In this document: one piece after another, positions 31,301-39,511 of the stretch
How positions within the stretch are numbered: the first letter of the stretch is position 1
How the letters are laid out: each line of letters opens with the position of its first letter
From: Flavobacterium sp. MC2016-06
GTDB taxonomy: Bacteria; Bacteroidota; Bacteroidia; Flavobacteriales; Flavobacteriaceae
Assembly: GCF_009711165.2 (NCBI RefSeq)
Contig: NZ_WMID02000018.1
Coordinates: 60,568 to 124,567, forward strand
Reading direction: 5' to 3'
Length of the DNA: 64,000 nt
Translations under genes and position numbers: made by a program
Notes under the pieces: model-generated
Database searches by the model: none
Told to the model about the DNA's origin: nothing
The model's input: only the letters and a program-made list of their open reading frames with translations

Positions 31301-32508
31301 AAACCTGTGTCAGATTTGGTAATATGTTTAAAATTTTTAGTTTCAGGATTGTAAACATCGACGCCGCCACCCTCCATAGAAATCCATAATTGGCCTTCTT
31401 TATCTTTTGCAATGCCAGTCACACAATTAGTTTGTAATGATTGTGAATTTCCGGCCAAACTTTCTACGCTCTTTACTTTGCTGTTTATTTTATCAAAAAC
31501 GCCTAAACCTTTGTTATAATAACCCAGCCAAATTCTATTTTCTTTGTCTAAAAATAAAGACCAGACAGAGTTTGAACTTAAGCTGCGAATATTAAATTTG
31601 CTATTTACATATTTTTTTTGAACAACTCCTTGATCGTTTACAATGATTAAGCCATCGTTTTCTGTTGCACAAAGAATTGTTTCAGGATCTGCCGCCAATA
31701 TTGACATAATTCTTTTTGTGGTAATTGGATAAGAAAACGCACGTTTATCTTTAGCATATAAATCTACTTTAACTAGTCCTTTATATCCATTACCAATCCA
31801 TAAGTTTTGTCTGCTGTCAAAATACATAGACACAATATTCCCTGTAAGTATCTGATTGTCTTTGCCAATGTTTATTTTTTGAACCTCATTTTTTTGCGAG
31901 TCAACTACTTTTAACCCAAAATTAGTCCCCAAATAGATTGTTCCATTTTTATCTTTTGCTAAACAGTTGATCAGACAGCTTTCTGTATTTGCGATATCCA
32001 GTTTAATATTTGTAATTTTCCGCGACTTAATATTTAGTTTTAGTAAACCATTATTAAAGGTTCCTAAATAAAGATTACCATTGTTGTCTTCGATAATACT
32101 TTTTACAGAAATCACCGTTTTTTTTCTGATTTTTTTCTGAAGATCAATACTTTCGAAAGTATTTAAATTTCGGTTATAAAGACATAATCCTTCATCGGTG
32201 CCAACCCACAACTGATTGTGAGTATCTACATAAGTAGTATAAATTAAATTACTATTGATAGAATTGCTATTGTTGGAATTTTGTTCGTAGGCTGTATAAT
32301 TAACTCCATCATATTTATATAAACCCGCACCATTTGTTCCCATCCACATGACTCCAAATTGATCTTGTGTAATGGTGTAAATGCCACTTTTTGAAGTCTC
32401 ATTATTTACTAAACGAAATTGATAGTTTTCGAATGTATTTTGAGAAAACAAGTTATTTATTATAAAAAATAAAATGCCAACAGCTCTAAAACATTTTTTT
32501 TGGGACAT
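28372..32508 (-). CDS. Hybrid two-component system regulator (HTCS) of the glycan locus
   Basis: A 1378-residue one-protein two-component system. Order: signal peptide (LFFIINNLFSQN); a periplasmic double propeller of regulator-propeller repeats (for example IWIGTFGKGLHYY); a Y_Y_Y sensor domain (about residues 700-790); a membrane helix (about 800-822); a histidine kinase with phospho-acceptor His about 859 (NISHEFRTPLTL) and ATPase (NVVSNAFKVTPDNG, TGIGLEVVRG); a receiver with Asp about 1179 (LILTDVIMPVMSG); and a C-terminal AraC-type helix-turn-helix (RSQLYRKTKTLTGVSVNEFIR). HTCS proteins bind a glycan fragment and activate their SusC/SusD locus, so it likely controls the genes from 20755 to 33851. 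All catalytic residues appear present. Confidence 0.94.
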   Translation of the reverse strand: MSQKKCFRAVGILFFIINNLFSQNTFENYQFRLVNNETSKSGIYTITQDQFGVMWMGTNGAGLYKYDGVNYTAYEQNSNNSNSINSNLIYTTYVDTHNQLWVGTDEGLCLYNRNLNTFESIDLQKKIRKKTVISVKSIIEDNNGNLYLGTFNNGLLKLNIKSRKITNIKLDIANTESCLINCLAKDKNGTIYLGTNFGLKVVDSQKNEVQKINIGKDNQILTGNIVSMYFDSRQNLWIGNGYKGLVKVDLYAKDKRAFSYPITTKRIMSILAADPETILCATENDGLIIVNDQGVVQKKYVNSKFNIRSLSSNSVWSLFLDKENRIWLGYYNKGLGVFDKINSKVKSVESLAGNSQSLQTNCVTGIAKDKEGQLWISMEGGGVDVYNPETKNFKHITKSDTGFCSGLTNDNITKVFIDKKQNIWLCSWNEGIFVLKKGSRNFINYNTKNTPNLVSDNIMSIAEDSRGVIWIGTFGKGLHYYTPSDNQFHHCNSKVFYANGITNVDIRKVMVDSDNTIWVGSTTGLYSMSTNDFATFSVVSLRDKMSEKLKNKKSTHTINTLYQAENKEIWIGTDGAGLFSYNKKTDNLKWYINFKGLHEKSISSIVESNDGGIWVSGKKGITRLDLKNKTSVNYSIYDGLLGNDFNNNSVLKDENGLLYFGGYDGLNYFNPNNLAKSKKQFPIYFTDLKLFNKSVGPLEKNSPLAKVISETKKIILKHDQSVFTIDFIGINYAFPARNEFAYYLEGFEDSWNYVGNKRSATYTNLPPGNYVFRVKASEKNGVWSQNPLELKIEILPPWWKTSFAYVLYTLLLLASVYFTNQYYQNRFKQKQMIEFEQKKAIQIEKLNNKKLQFFTNISHEFRTPLTLILNPLGDIIKNNYSELSDGVLNKLQTIQKSSDRLSRLINELMDFNQLQFSKMPLQVQLIEVVSFTKEIVSYFDEEAFSRGIQLEFESSKVSLKDWIDPKMFEKIIFNVVSNAFKVTPDNGTIRIKIVVNEELIHFPLINEAGSKPSFEIIVEDTGSGLDKKDIKKIFDRFYQVNNLNKAYYGSTGIGLEVVRGFVELHKGIIEVESELGIGTTFKLLFPVGKDFFNEDEILFGEFKKEKKLSFKPIVEKVENQSEDQKEKQDRFYTILIVEDNVELRNYLKNELKQEYKVITAENGQVGLELALEKLPDLILTDVIMPVMSGLELCKNIKTNLQTSHIPLMMLSAKALVKDRLEGIDSGADIYLSKPFDMAILRSSLVQLINSRQIMFNKFYNGITPKAKEKTTTLDNEFIKNVLNFINENISEYELSVEVLASKVFLSRSQLYRKTKTLTGVSVNEFIRNVRLEKAKELIELGNDNISEISIKVGFSSPSYFTKCYKDKYGYLPTHSYKC

Positions 32509-32561
32509 TGTAAATGATTATTAAATTTAATGCATAATATTCTAATCAAAATATTTAAAGT

Positions 32562-33851
32562 CTAATGGGCTTGCGGTGTGATAATTTGATAATTTCCGCT
32601 TAAGTGCATCAAACTAAAGAGATACAGCAAACCATCATAGTAAGGATCAAAATAGCCGTCTTCATAAGGTTCAAGTTTGGCTTCCCAAATAGCATGAACA
32701 AAATCTAAACTTCCTTTTTCATCGTTTATTAATGCTGTTGATGCTGCGGTAGAAACTAACCCAATAGAATGCCTTAATTTTTTTACAGTGCCTGCCTGCA
32801 AAATAAATTCTGGAGTTGAGCCGTCAAGATTAAATTGATCTTCGTAAGTATTTATTCCTTTAGATCTTAAAAATTTCTGGAATCTCACAGCATATTCTTT
32901 CTGCCACTTTTTGTCCTTACCAAACCAAGTATAATCCATAGCAATATTCATGGGAACCCGCCAAGAATCATAACGAAATCCTGCCGGCATCCAATTTGTA
33001 ACATGAGGCTTGCCGTTAAATTCCGTATAGTCAGAATTTAAACCTGTTACAGGATGTGTGGCCCTATGTAAAAATACTCTTGATGTGTCTGCACAAGCCT
33101 TATAAAATTCTTCGTGGCCGTCTTTTGCATATTCAGACCAAACTTCATAAAAAGCAGGCAGATGATACGATGGATCTGTCCAATGGTAACCATCTCCTTC
33201 GGGAACAAAACTTATTTGCTTATGTTCTGTATTAATAAGATTGTAAATATTGCCAGTGCCGTCTTTTTTCCACATGGCATCTAGTATTCGTCTTGCTTCT
33301 TTGTAATAATTGATTCCTGTAGTATTGCCCCATCTATTAGAGGCAAACAAAAGACTGGTGACATAATACAACTCACCATCTGAAGCAGAACCAGGCGAAT
33401 TCTGCTTCATGGTAACTGGGTCTAAACTCCACGCAAAGTACGCTTCACGAGGACCGCTTTGATGTTGCAAATAGGCTTTAGAAAATCTCCAAATTCGATC
33501 AAAAACATCTTTTTTATTCAGTTGCACGGCTACCATCATTCCGTACGACATCCCTTCAGTTCTTGCGTCCTTATTTTTTACATCAGATATGTAAGCCATT
33601 GTATCGCCAACAGCAAAATAAACACGATTGGGGCCTTCAAAAATATCATAATATGCTTTTGAAAGTTTCTTATCAATAGCTTCTTTTTTATAGCCAGTTT
33701 CTAAAAAAATGTTTCTGTATTTTATATTGCCAAATACGTCTTTTGATTTTCTTTTTCCTTGGGCAAAAATTATGTTAGAAGTGATGATAATTATTAATAT
33801 AAGTAAATTGGATTTGTAAACATTCTGATATAAATGTCTTTGGTTTATCAT
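32562..33851 (-). CDS. Glycoside hydrolase family 8, reducing-end exo-oligoxylanase-like
   Basis: About 429 residues from ATG 33851, which places a signal peptide (LLILIIIITSNIIFAQ) at the start. The frame is open to 33914. GH8 hallmarks are DARTEGMSYGMMVAVQL with the general acid Glu, PGSASDGELYYVTSLLFA with the base Asp, and GFRYDSWRVPMNIAMDY. The pattern fits reducing-end xylose-releasing exo-oligoxylanases better than chitosanases or cellulases. With the GH3, SusC/SusD and HTCS this supports a xylo-oligosaccharide pathway: long fragments imported, reducing ends trimmed by GH8, xylose released by GH3. No transport or isomerase genes for xylose are in this window. Confidence 0.85.
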   Translation of the reverse strand: MINQRHLYQNVYKSNLLILIIIITSNIIFAQGKRKSKDVFGNIKYRNIFLETGYKKEAIDKKLSKAYYDIFEGPNRVYFAVGDTMAYISDVKNKDARTEGMSYGMMVAVQLNKKDVFDRIWRFSKAYLQHQSGPREAYFAWSLDPVTMKQNSPGSASDGELYYVTSLLFASNRWGNTTGINYYKEARRILDAMWKKDGTGNIYNLINTEHKQISFVPEGDGYHWTDPSYHLPAFYEVWSEYAKDGHEEFYKACADTSRVFLHRATHPVTGLNSDYTEFNGKPHVTNWMPAGFRYDSWRVPMNIAMDYTWFGKDKKWQKEYAVRFQKFLRSKGINTYEDQFNLDGSTPEFILQAGTVKKLRHSIGLVSTAASTALINDEKGSLDFVHAIWEAKLEPYEDGYFDPYYDGLLYLFSLMHLSGNYQIITPQAH

Positions 33852-34423
33852 TTTATGTGGTTGGTTAGTTAAAGTTTGCATTAATAAAAAATTATTAATA
33901 AACCTCCATTTCAACGAATGATTAAATCATAAGAAACGAACATTAATTGATTTTCAATTAGTACAAATATAAAAAAACAAACAATCACACAATCGGTTGT
34001 GTAATTATATTTTTACGAATTCATGAAAAACAAAAGCTTAAAAAAATTTAAAAATATTTTTTTATGTTAAAAAAATAAACAATACACAGCATAAGTTATA
34101 ATACAGCAATAAGTTTTGCTATAACTTAAAGAATTACTCAGGATTCTTACAAAAAATATAAAAATGATATTATCAAAACTGATAAATAAGAAAACAATCA
34201 CTTTCAAAGTAAAAAACTTCTTTCAAATTAAGATGAAAAAGAGCAATACTTCGTCTTTTTTATTACCGCAAATCAGTAAAGAGTTAAAAAGGTACAAAAT
34301 AATTTAATAGCTGCCTGTAGATCGCCGAATCGATATACTAAGCGTCCAATAAAATGTTGTAAGAGATTTTATGGAAATGAAAATTTTAAAATTCGCAACT
34401 TAAAACCTCAATCAACATTAATA
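33852..34423. other. Intergenic stretch with no recognised feature
   Basis: About 570 bp of very AT-rich sequence upstream of the GH8 gene. I see no frame, palindrome or repeat of note apart from the terminator that follows. It presumably holds the promoter of the GH8 gene. Confidence 0.5.
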
Positions 34424-34462
34424 AAAAAAGATCAAACATTTTTAAACGTTTGACCTTTTTAA
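34424..34462 (-). terminator. Terminator after PRC-barrel gene
   Basis: AAAGATCAAACATTT and AAACGTTTGACCTTT pair with one or two mismatches, with flanking A- and T-runs. It lies about 50 bp after the minus-strand stop at 34514. Confidence 0.65.
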
Positions 34463-34513
34463 TCCTTTTTAAATATTGATGATTTCTTTTTATAATTTTC
34501 TTTATAAGGAGCG

Positions 34514-35023
34514 CTAGTGGTTATCAAATTCTCTGCGATTGTAAAATGTATCATCATTGTCAGACCCAAAGCGAGATTCATTTTCAGGATAGTAGGAGTT
34601 ATATACTCTTCTTTCATATTCCCTGTCAAAATTCTGCTGGCGGTTATATCTACTTGTATTTCTAAAGGTGTCATATCCAATATTATTAGCCATGACAATT
34701 TTTGTATCTTTATTTATGCTGACCGATCCAATCGGAATAATAATATGGCTGTCTCCATCTTTATAGACAAATTCTCTTCCATTGTCGTTTGCTATAGCAT
34801 CATGTACCTGATTACGGCTGTCTTCTATTAATGTTTTGTCAACATTCACATCCAAATAAACAACACGCATCATATCTTTATTTACCCATAGATTATCAAT
34901 TTTCCCTATAGTGCGGTTATCAGCATCTACTATTTTCCATCCTCTTACATCAGAATAGTTTGAATCAATTTTATAATCAGAAAGTTCGTCTAATCGATAT
35001 AAATTTTTATCTTTCTTTTCCAT
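34514..35023 (-). CDS. PRC-barrel domain protein
   Basis: About 169 residues from ATG 35023 (MEKKDKNLYRLDELSDYKID); the frame extends to 35089 but the added residues look non-native. The core SDVRGWKIVDADNRTIGKIDNLWVNKDMMRVVYLDV is a clear PRC-barrel. HIIIPIGSVSINKDTKIVMANNIGYDTFRNTSRY is a repeated strand block, and the tail is Arg/Asp/Tyr-rich and disordered. Such photosynthetic-reaction-centre-barrel proteins are general adaptors and often stress-linked in Flavobacteria. No fixed function is known. The next gene upstream is a small membrane protein on the same strand. Confidence 0.8.
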   Translation of the reverse strand: MEKKDKNLYRLDELSDYKIDSNYSDVRGWKIVDADNRTIGKIDNLWVNKDMMRVVYLDVNVDKTLIEDSRNQVHDAIANDNGREFVYKDGDSHIIIPIGSVSINKDTKIVMANNIGYDTFRNTSRYNRQQNFDREYERRVYNSYYPENESRFGSDNDDTFYNRREFDNH

Positions 35024-35148
35024 TACCTTTTTTTTAATATTATTTATTTTTTCCTTTAAATCTGCCTTCAAAAAAAACAGATATTGCATGCTCTAACACC
35101 TTCTAAATTCCATTTTTTTTCGAAAGAGTTATTTTACTCCAGAGATTC

Positions 35149-35334
35149 CTAGTAATTTGCCGTAGAATCTGTACTTGTGGAATCTATAATGGTATCGTTT
35201 TGGATTTCTAAATTGTCTTTACTTTGCACCTGATGATCTCTGCCATAGATAAAATATACAATTGCTCCTATTAACAGGATTACTATAATCCAAGGCCATA
35301 TTGGCTTCTTTTTCTGAATTTTAATTTCTGCCAT
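35149..35334 (-). CDS. Small single-helix membrane protein
   Basis: About 61 residues from ATG 35334 (MAEIKIQKKKPIWPW). A Lys-rich N-terminus is followed by one membrane helix (WIIVILLIGAIVYFIY) and a short acidic/Ser-Thr C-tail (DTIIDSTSTDSTANY). No family is recognised. It precedes the PRC-barrel gene on the same strand and may share a transcript. The 390 bp on its other side, to 35725, contain only a possible terminator (AAAAGCC 35555-35561, GGCTTTT 35580-35586). Confidence 0.55.
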   Translation of the reverse strand: MAEIKIQKKKPIWPWIIVILLIGAIVYFIYGRDHQVQSKDNLEIQNDTIIDSTSTDSTANY

Positions 35335-35725
35335 AACTTTTATATTTATTGTTAACATTTAACTTCAGAATAAAGGTACAAATGAGGATTTAATAAGAAG
35401 TATGTAATTTTAGGCAGAAGTTATACAATTCCCAGTACGCATCTAAATTGCGAGTGCTTCGAATAAAGATGAAAATTGATAAAGCCCGAAATAAGATGTT
35501 ATTAATCTAATCTTCTAATGTAGTAAAAACACAAAGACATAGAAATTCCAATATAAAAGCCTGAAATCATTGGTTTAATGGCTTTTTTTTATTCTACAAC
35601 ATCCATATTTGGATGACAATGTAATTATATAATAATAGCGTAGAATTCTATAAATAAAATGATATTGAAGCTTATAATTTTGATTAAGAATCAAATTTAA
35701 TTCAAACATCCATTTAATTAAGATC

Positions 35726-36019
35726 ATGAAAAATCCACAATACATTTCAAAACATAATTCTAACACTGAATTTCAATCAATAGAAGATCTGGTAAGTTTC
35801 GACAAAAACCAAAATAATATAAATGCAACCTTTGATTTAATTTATAAATCTTACGATGAACCAGATTTTGACTGTGAATTTTTAACTGCTTCTACCGTAG
35901 AAGATAATGACGAAAGCATTCTTGATTTAGAAACCGAAGATGACTATCTAGACGATTATAACGATCAAGATTGGGATACAAATACTTATGATCCTTATGA
36001 GGAATTAACGTATTCTTAA
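35726..36019 (+). CDS. Small acidic hypothetical protein
   Basis: A 97-residue very acidic protein (DYLDDYNDQDWDTNTYDPYEE in the tail), with a Ser/Asn/Gln-rich N-terminus and no membrane segment. It has no recognised family. It stands alone, divergent from the small membrane gene and 148 bp before the polyketide operon. Its reading frame is intact and its composition differs from the non-coding flanks, so it is probably real. Nothing else can be inferred. Confidence 0.5.
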   Translation: MKNPQYISKHNSNTEFQSIEDLVSFDKNQNNINATFDLIYKSYDEPDFDCEFLTASTVEDNDESILDLETEDDYLDDYNDQDWDTNTYDPYEELTYS

Positions 36020-36167
36020 TTAGAAAAAAAATAATTGGCGGTAAGTTGTATTTTTTTATAAAACTCATAAATGCAATCAGCCATAATATATCCATGAAAA
36101 TGCAATTTGCTTTGAACAAGTAAAGTGGCTGTTGTAGTTTCAATTTTTTATACCTAACTTGGTGTGT

Positions 36168-37295
36168 ATGAATTCCAAACAAGATGTTATAATAATTGGA
36201 GGAGGTCTTGCCGGATTGGCAAGCGCTATACATTTATGCAAATTGGGATTAAAGGTAACTTTGATTGAAAAATCGGCTTATCCACATCACAAAGTATGTG
36301 GTGAATATATTTCAAACGAAATACTTCCCTATCTAAAATATCTTGATGCTTATCCGTCAAATCTTGAACCTGCCAATATTAATCAATTTCAATTTACTTC
36401 TGAAAATGGAACTTCAACGACAACTAAACTGCCTTTGGGCGGATTTGGGATAAGCAGGTATAAACTAGATCATTTTTTATATGAAAAAGCTTTAAATTCT
36501 GGTTGTAACGTTTTACAAGAAACGGTTAATGAGTTCTTTTTCAATACAGATACTTTTACGATAAAAACATCAAATCAGACCATGACATCCAGAATAGTTT
36601 TGGGTGCTTATGGAAAACGCTCGAACATTGATAGTTTTCTGTCGAGAGAATTCTTTAACAAAAAGTCGCCTTGGTTGGCAGTAAAAGCGCATTATTCCGG
36701 TAATTTCCCTGATGATTTAGTTGCGCTTCACAACTTTAAAGGCGGTTATTGCGGTGTCTCTAAAGTCGAAAACAACATTATAAATATCTGTTATCTCGCC
36801 GATTATTCGACTTTTAAAAAATATAAAAACATAAATGATTATCAGCGTAACGTTCTTTATAAAAATAAGAATCTAAAAGCTGTATTTGAGAATGCTTCTT
36901 TGCTATTTGAAAAACCAATTACAATAAGCCAAATTTCATTTGATAAAAAGAAACCTGTAGAAAATCACATTCTCATGATAGGCGATTCCGCAGGTCTAAT
37001 TCATCCTTTGTGCGGTAACGGAATGGCTATGGCGATTCATAGTGCTAAAATCGCATCAGAATTGGTATTTGAATTTTATTCTGGTAAAATAAAATCCCGA
37101 GCAATTTTAGAACAAAAATATACCAAAGAATGGAAAAATATTTTTGGAAAACGATTGTTTACGGGAAGAGTGTTAGCAACCGTGCTTCAGAATAAAAGAA
37201 TCAGTAATGTCTTAATTGCAATAGCAGCATTATTTCCTTCATTACTCCAATTCATAATAAAACAAACACATGGCAAAACGATAGCAATTGATTAA
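36168..37295 (+). CDS. FAD-dependent oxidoreductase (geranylgeranyl reductase-like) of PKS operon
   Basis: About 375 residues from ATG 36168; a frame from TTG 36159 exists but the ATG fits better. The N-terminus VIIIGGGLAGLASAIHLCKLGLKVTLIEKS is a Rossmann FAD-binding site, and MIGDSAGLIHPLCGNGMAMAIHSAKIASE is the second FAD motif of the flavin monooxygenase/geranylgeranyl-reductase-like group. It may reduce or hydroxylate the polyketide product. It is the first gene of a tightly packed seven-gene operon; its stop and the next start overlap by one base (TAATG). A TAACTTGG near 36155 is a weak promoter box. Confidence 0.85.
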   Translation: MNSKQDVIIIGGGLAGLASAIHLCKLGLKVTLIEKSAYPHHKVCGEYISNEILPYLKYLDAYPSNLEPANINQFQFTSENGTSTTTKLPLGGFGISRYKLDHFLYEKALNSGCNVLQETVNEFFFNTDTFTIKTSNQTMTSRIVLGAYGKRSNIDSFLSREFFNKKSPWLAVKAHYSGNFPDDLVALHNFKGGYCGVSKVENNIINICYLADYSTFKKYKNINDYQRNVLYKNKNLKAVFENASLLFEKPITISQISFDKKKPVENHILMIGDSAGLIHPLCGNGMAMAIHSAKIASELVFEFYSGKIKSRAILEQKYTKEWKNIFGKRLFTGRVLATVLQNKRISNVLIAIAALFPSLLQFIIKQTHGKTIAID

Positions 37296-38008
37296 TGGCA
37301 GTAAATACGAAATATAGAACACAGGAAACTGAAATTATGGATGATTTTTCGCTTCACGGTGAAGAATTTAATGATGCATTGGATACTATTGCGCGTATTA
37401 ATCAGCTTTTGGGCGGCAACAGTCTTACGCTTAACAGCTTAAAAAAGTTATTAAAAAAGACCGATAAATCTAAAACATTGACGATAGCAGATATCGGCTG
37501 TGGTAATGGCGATATGTTACGTCTTCTTGCTAATTACGGCATAAAAAACAACATCAATTTTAATTTAATTGGTATTGATGCCAATGCCTTTACAATTGAT
37601 TATGCCAAAAAATTATCGACTGCCTATCCGAATATAAATTATCAATGTTTGAATATTTTTAGTAAAGAATTTAATGATGTAAAGTATGATATTGTTTTAT
37701 GTACGCTTACGCTACATCATTTTACAAATGAAAAAATAGAAAGTTTAATTAAGACTTTTAACAATAACAGCGTCATCGGAATTGTCGTGAATGATCTGCA
37801 TCGAAGTAAAACTGCCTATCGTCTTTTTCAATTAATTTCCGCTGTTTTTAATCTTAATAAAATTTCACGTGAAGATGGATTAATATCTATTTTAAGAGGA
37901 TTTAGAAAAAATGAGTTGGAGAATTTCTCTAATAAATTAAACTTGAAAAATTATACAATTAGCTGGAAATGGGCTTTTCGTTACCAATGGATAATTACTA
38001 AATTATGA
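37295..38008 (+). CDS. Class I SAM-dependent methyltransferase of PKS operon
   Basis: A 237-residue methyltransferase. Motif I is TIADIGCGNGDMLRLLA, and motif II and the following strand read IDANAFTIDYAKK and YDIVLCTLTLHHFTNE. The extra N-terminal helices and the DLHRSKTAYRLFQLIS stretch occur in methyltransferases of lipid and quinone-like pathways. It probably O- or C-methylates the polyketide or a lipid made by this operon. It shares four bases (ATGA) with the type III synthase that follows, so translation is likely coupled. Confidence 0.88.
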   Translation: MAVNTKYRTQETEIMDDFSLHGEEFNDALDTIARINQLLGGNSLTLNSLKKLLKKTDKSKTLTIADIGCGNGDMLRLLANYGIKNNINFNLIGIDANAFTIDYAKKLSTAYPNINYQCLNIFSKEFNDVKYDIVLCTLTLHHFTNEKIESLIKTFNNNSVIGIVVNDLHRSKTAYRLFQLISAVFNLNKISREDGLISILRGFRKNELENFSNKLNLKNYTISWKWAFRYQWIITKL

Positions 38009-39057
38009 GTGTAAAAATTATTACTGCTGTAAAACAGCTTCCAAAATATTCACGCGATACGGCCGATATAATTCCATTACTTGACAATTGGCTTGTTGGA
38101 CAAGATGAGCGTTTTATTAAAAAAGTCAAAAAAATATTTGAAGGCGCAGCTGTAGACAAACGTTATTCTATAATGGATCCATTGGAAGTTTTTACTGCTT
38201 CTTCTTTTGAAGAAAAAAATAACATTTACAGTCGTGAAGTGATCATTTTAGGAGAACAAGTACTCAAAAAAGCACTCGACGATAAAGGCTGGGATCCAAA
38301 ATCTCTTGATTATATTATTACCGTAAGTTGTACAGGTATTATGATTCCTTCTTTGGATGCTTACTTAATTAATACCTTAAAACTAAGACAAGATATTGTA
38401 CGCCTGCCGGTCACCGAAATGGGTTGTGTAGCAGGAATATCAGGAATTATTTATGCTAAAAACTTTCTTAAAGCAAATCCTGGCAAACGCGCTGCTGTAA
38501 TTGCGGTAGAATCGCCAACGGCAACATTTCAGCTTAATGATTTTTCGATGCCCAATATTGTAAGTGCAGCCATTTTTGGCGACGGTGCATCATGTTGTCT
38601 GCTTTCCTCTTATGAAGATGACCAAGGACCTCAAATAATTGATGAAGAAATGTATCATTTTTATGATGCGGAACATATGATGGGTTTTAAACTCACAAAT
38701 GGCGGGCTCCAAATGGTTTTGGATATTGAAGTGCCGGATACGATTGCTTCACATTTTGGTGATATCATTCATCCTTTTCTTCAGAAAAATAATTTAGATA
38801 TTGCGAATGTAGATTATATGATATTTCATCCGGGAGGAAAAAAAATCATTACCACTGTCGAAGAGTTGTTTTCGGGATTAGGCAAAAATATAAATGACAC
38901 AAAAGAAGTTCTTAAAAACTATGGCAATATGTCGAGTGCAACGGTTTTGTACGTTTTAGAACAAATTATGAATAAAAAACCAAAACCGGGAGAAAAAGGA
39001 CTGATGTTGAGTTTTGGACCCGGATTTTCGGCACAGCGCGTTTTATTACAATGGTAA
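38005..39057 (+). CDS. Type III polyketide synthase (chalcone/stilbene synthase family)
   Basis: A 350-residue iterative condensing enzyme. The catalytic triad is complete: Cys141 (VTEMGCVAG), His275 (FHPGGKK) and Asn308 (NYGNMSSATV). The C-terminal GFGPG-type loop reads LSFGPGFSAQ. These enzymes extend an acyl starter with malonyl units and cyclise it to pyrones, resorcinols or phloroglucinols. In this operon the starter may be an acyl chain made by the KS, ACP and dehydratase encoded just downstream. The gene overlaps the methyltransferase by four bases and precedes the dehydratase gene by 16. The product is unknown. Confidence 0.93.
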   Translation: MSVKIITAVKQLPKYSRDTADIIPLLDNWLVGQDERFIKKVKKIFEGAAVDKRYSIMDPLEVFTASSFEEKNNIYSREVIILGEQVLKKALDDKGWDPKSLDYIITVSCTGIMIPSLDAYLINTLKLRQDIVRLPVTEMGCVAGISGIIYAKNFLKANPGKRAAVIAVESPTATFQLNDFSMPNIVSAAIFGDGASCCLLSSYEDDQGPQIIDEEMYHFYDAEHMMGFKLTNGGLQMVLDIEVPDTIASHFGDIIHPFLQKNNLDIANVDYMIFHPGGKKIITTVEELFSGLGKNINDTKEVLKNYGNMSSATVLYVLEQIMNKKPKPGEKGLMLSFGPGFSAQRVLLQW

Positions 39058-39073
39058 ATCAATTAAAAAAAAT

Positions 39074-39511
39074 ATGGACTTAGATCTTATTAAATCAAAA
39101 CTGCCTTACTCCTCGCCTTTCTTATTTGTGGATGAACTTATTACTGTTGACGAAAACAGCATTGTAGGGAATTTTACATTTAATGAAGATCTTGATTTTT
39201 ATAAAGGTCATTTTAAAGATAATCCGGTAACTCCGGGCGTAATTTTAACCGAAACTATGGCGCAGATTGGTCTGGTTGCTTTAGGTATTTATCTTTTAGG
39301 TGATAAATTTACAGAAGAAACTGTAGTAGCCTTTACCTCTGCCGATATGCAGTTTTTAAAGCCTGTTTATCCTAATGAAAAAGTGACGGTGATCTCTGAA
39401 AAGATCTTTTTTAGATTCGGTAAACTCAAATGCAACGTTGTTATGAAAAATGAAGCTGGCCAAGAAGTATGCAAAGGGGTTCTGGCCGGAATGATAACCA
39501 ATAAATTATGA
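39074..39511 (+). CDS. FabZ-like 3-hydroxyacyl-ACP dehydratase of PKS operon
   Basis: About 145 residues from ATG 39074; the frame opens upstream inside the type III PKS gene. It has a single hot-dog domain: YSSPFLFVDELITVDE, then FYKGHFKDNPVTPGVILTETMAQIG, in which the catalytic His of GHF and the Glu of TETMAQ are kept. The mature FabZ dehydrates 3-hydroxyacyl-ACP. It needs a ketoreductase to make its substrate, and none is encoded in the operon, so a housekeeping FabG may serve. It overlaps the KS gene by four bases. Confidence 0.85.
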   Translation: MDLDLIKSKLPYSSPFLFVDELITVDENSIVGNFTFNEDLDFYKGHFKDNPVTPGVILTETMAQIGLVALGIYLLGDKFTEETVVAFTSADMQFLKPVYPNEKVTVISEKIFFRFGKLKCNVVMKNEAGQEVCKGVLAGMITNKL

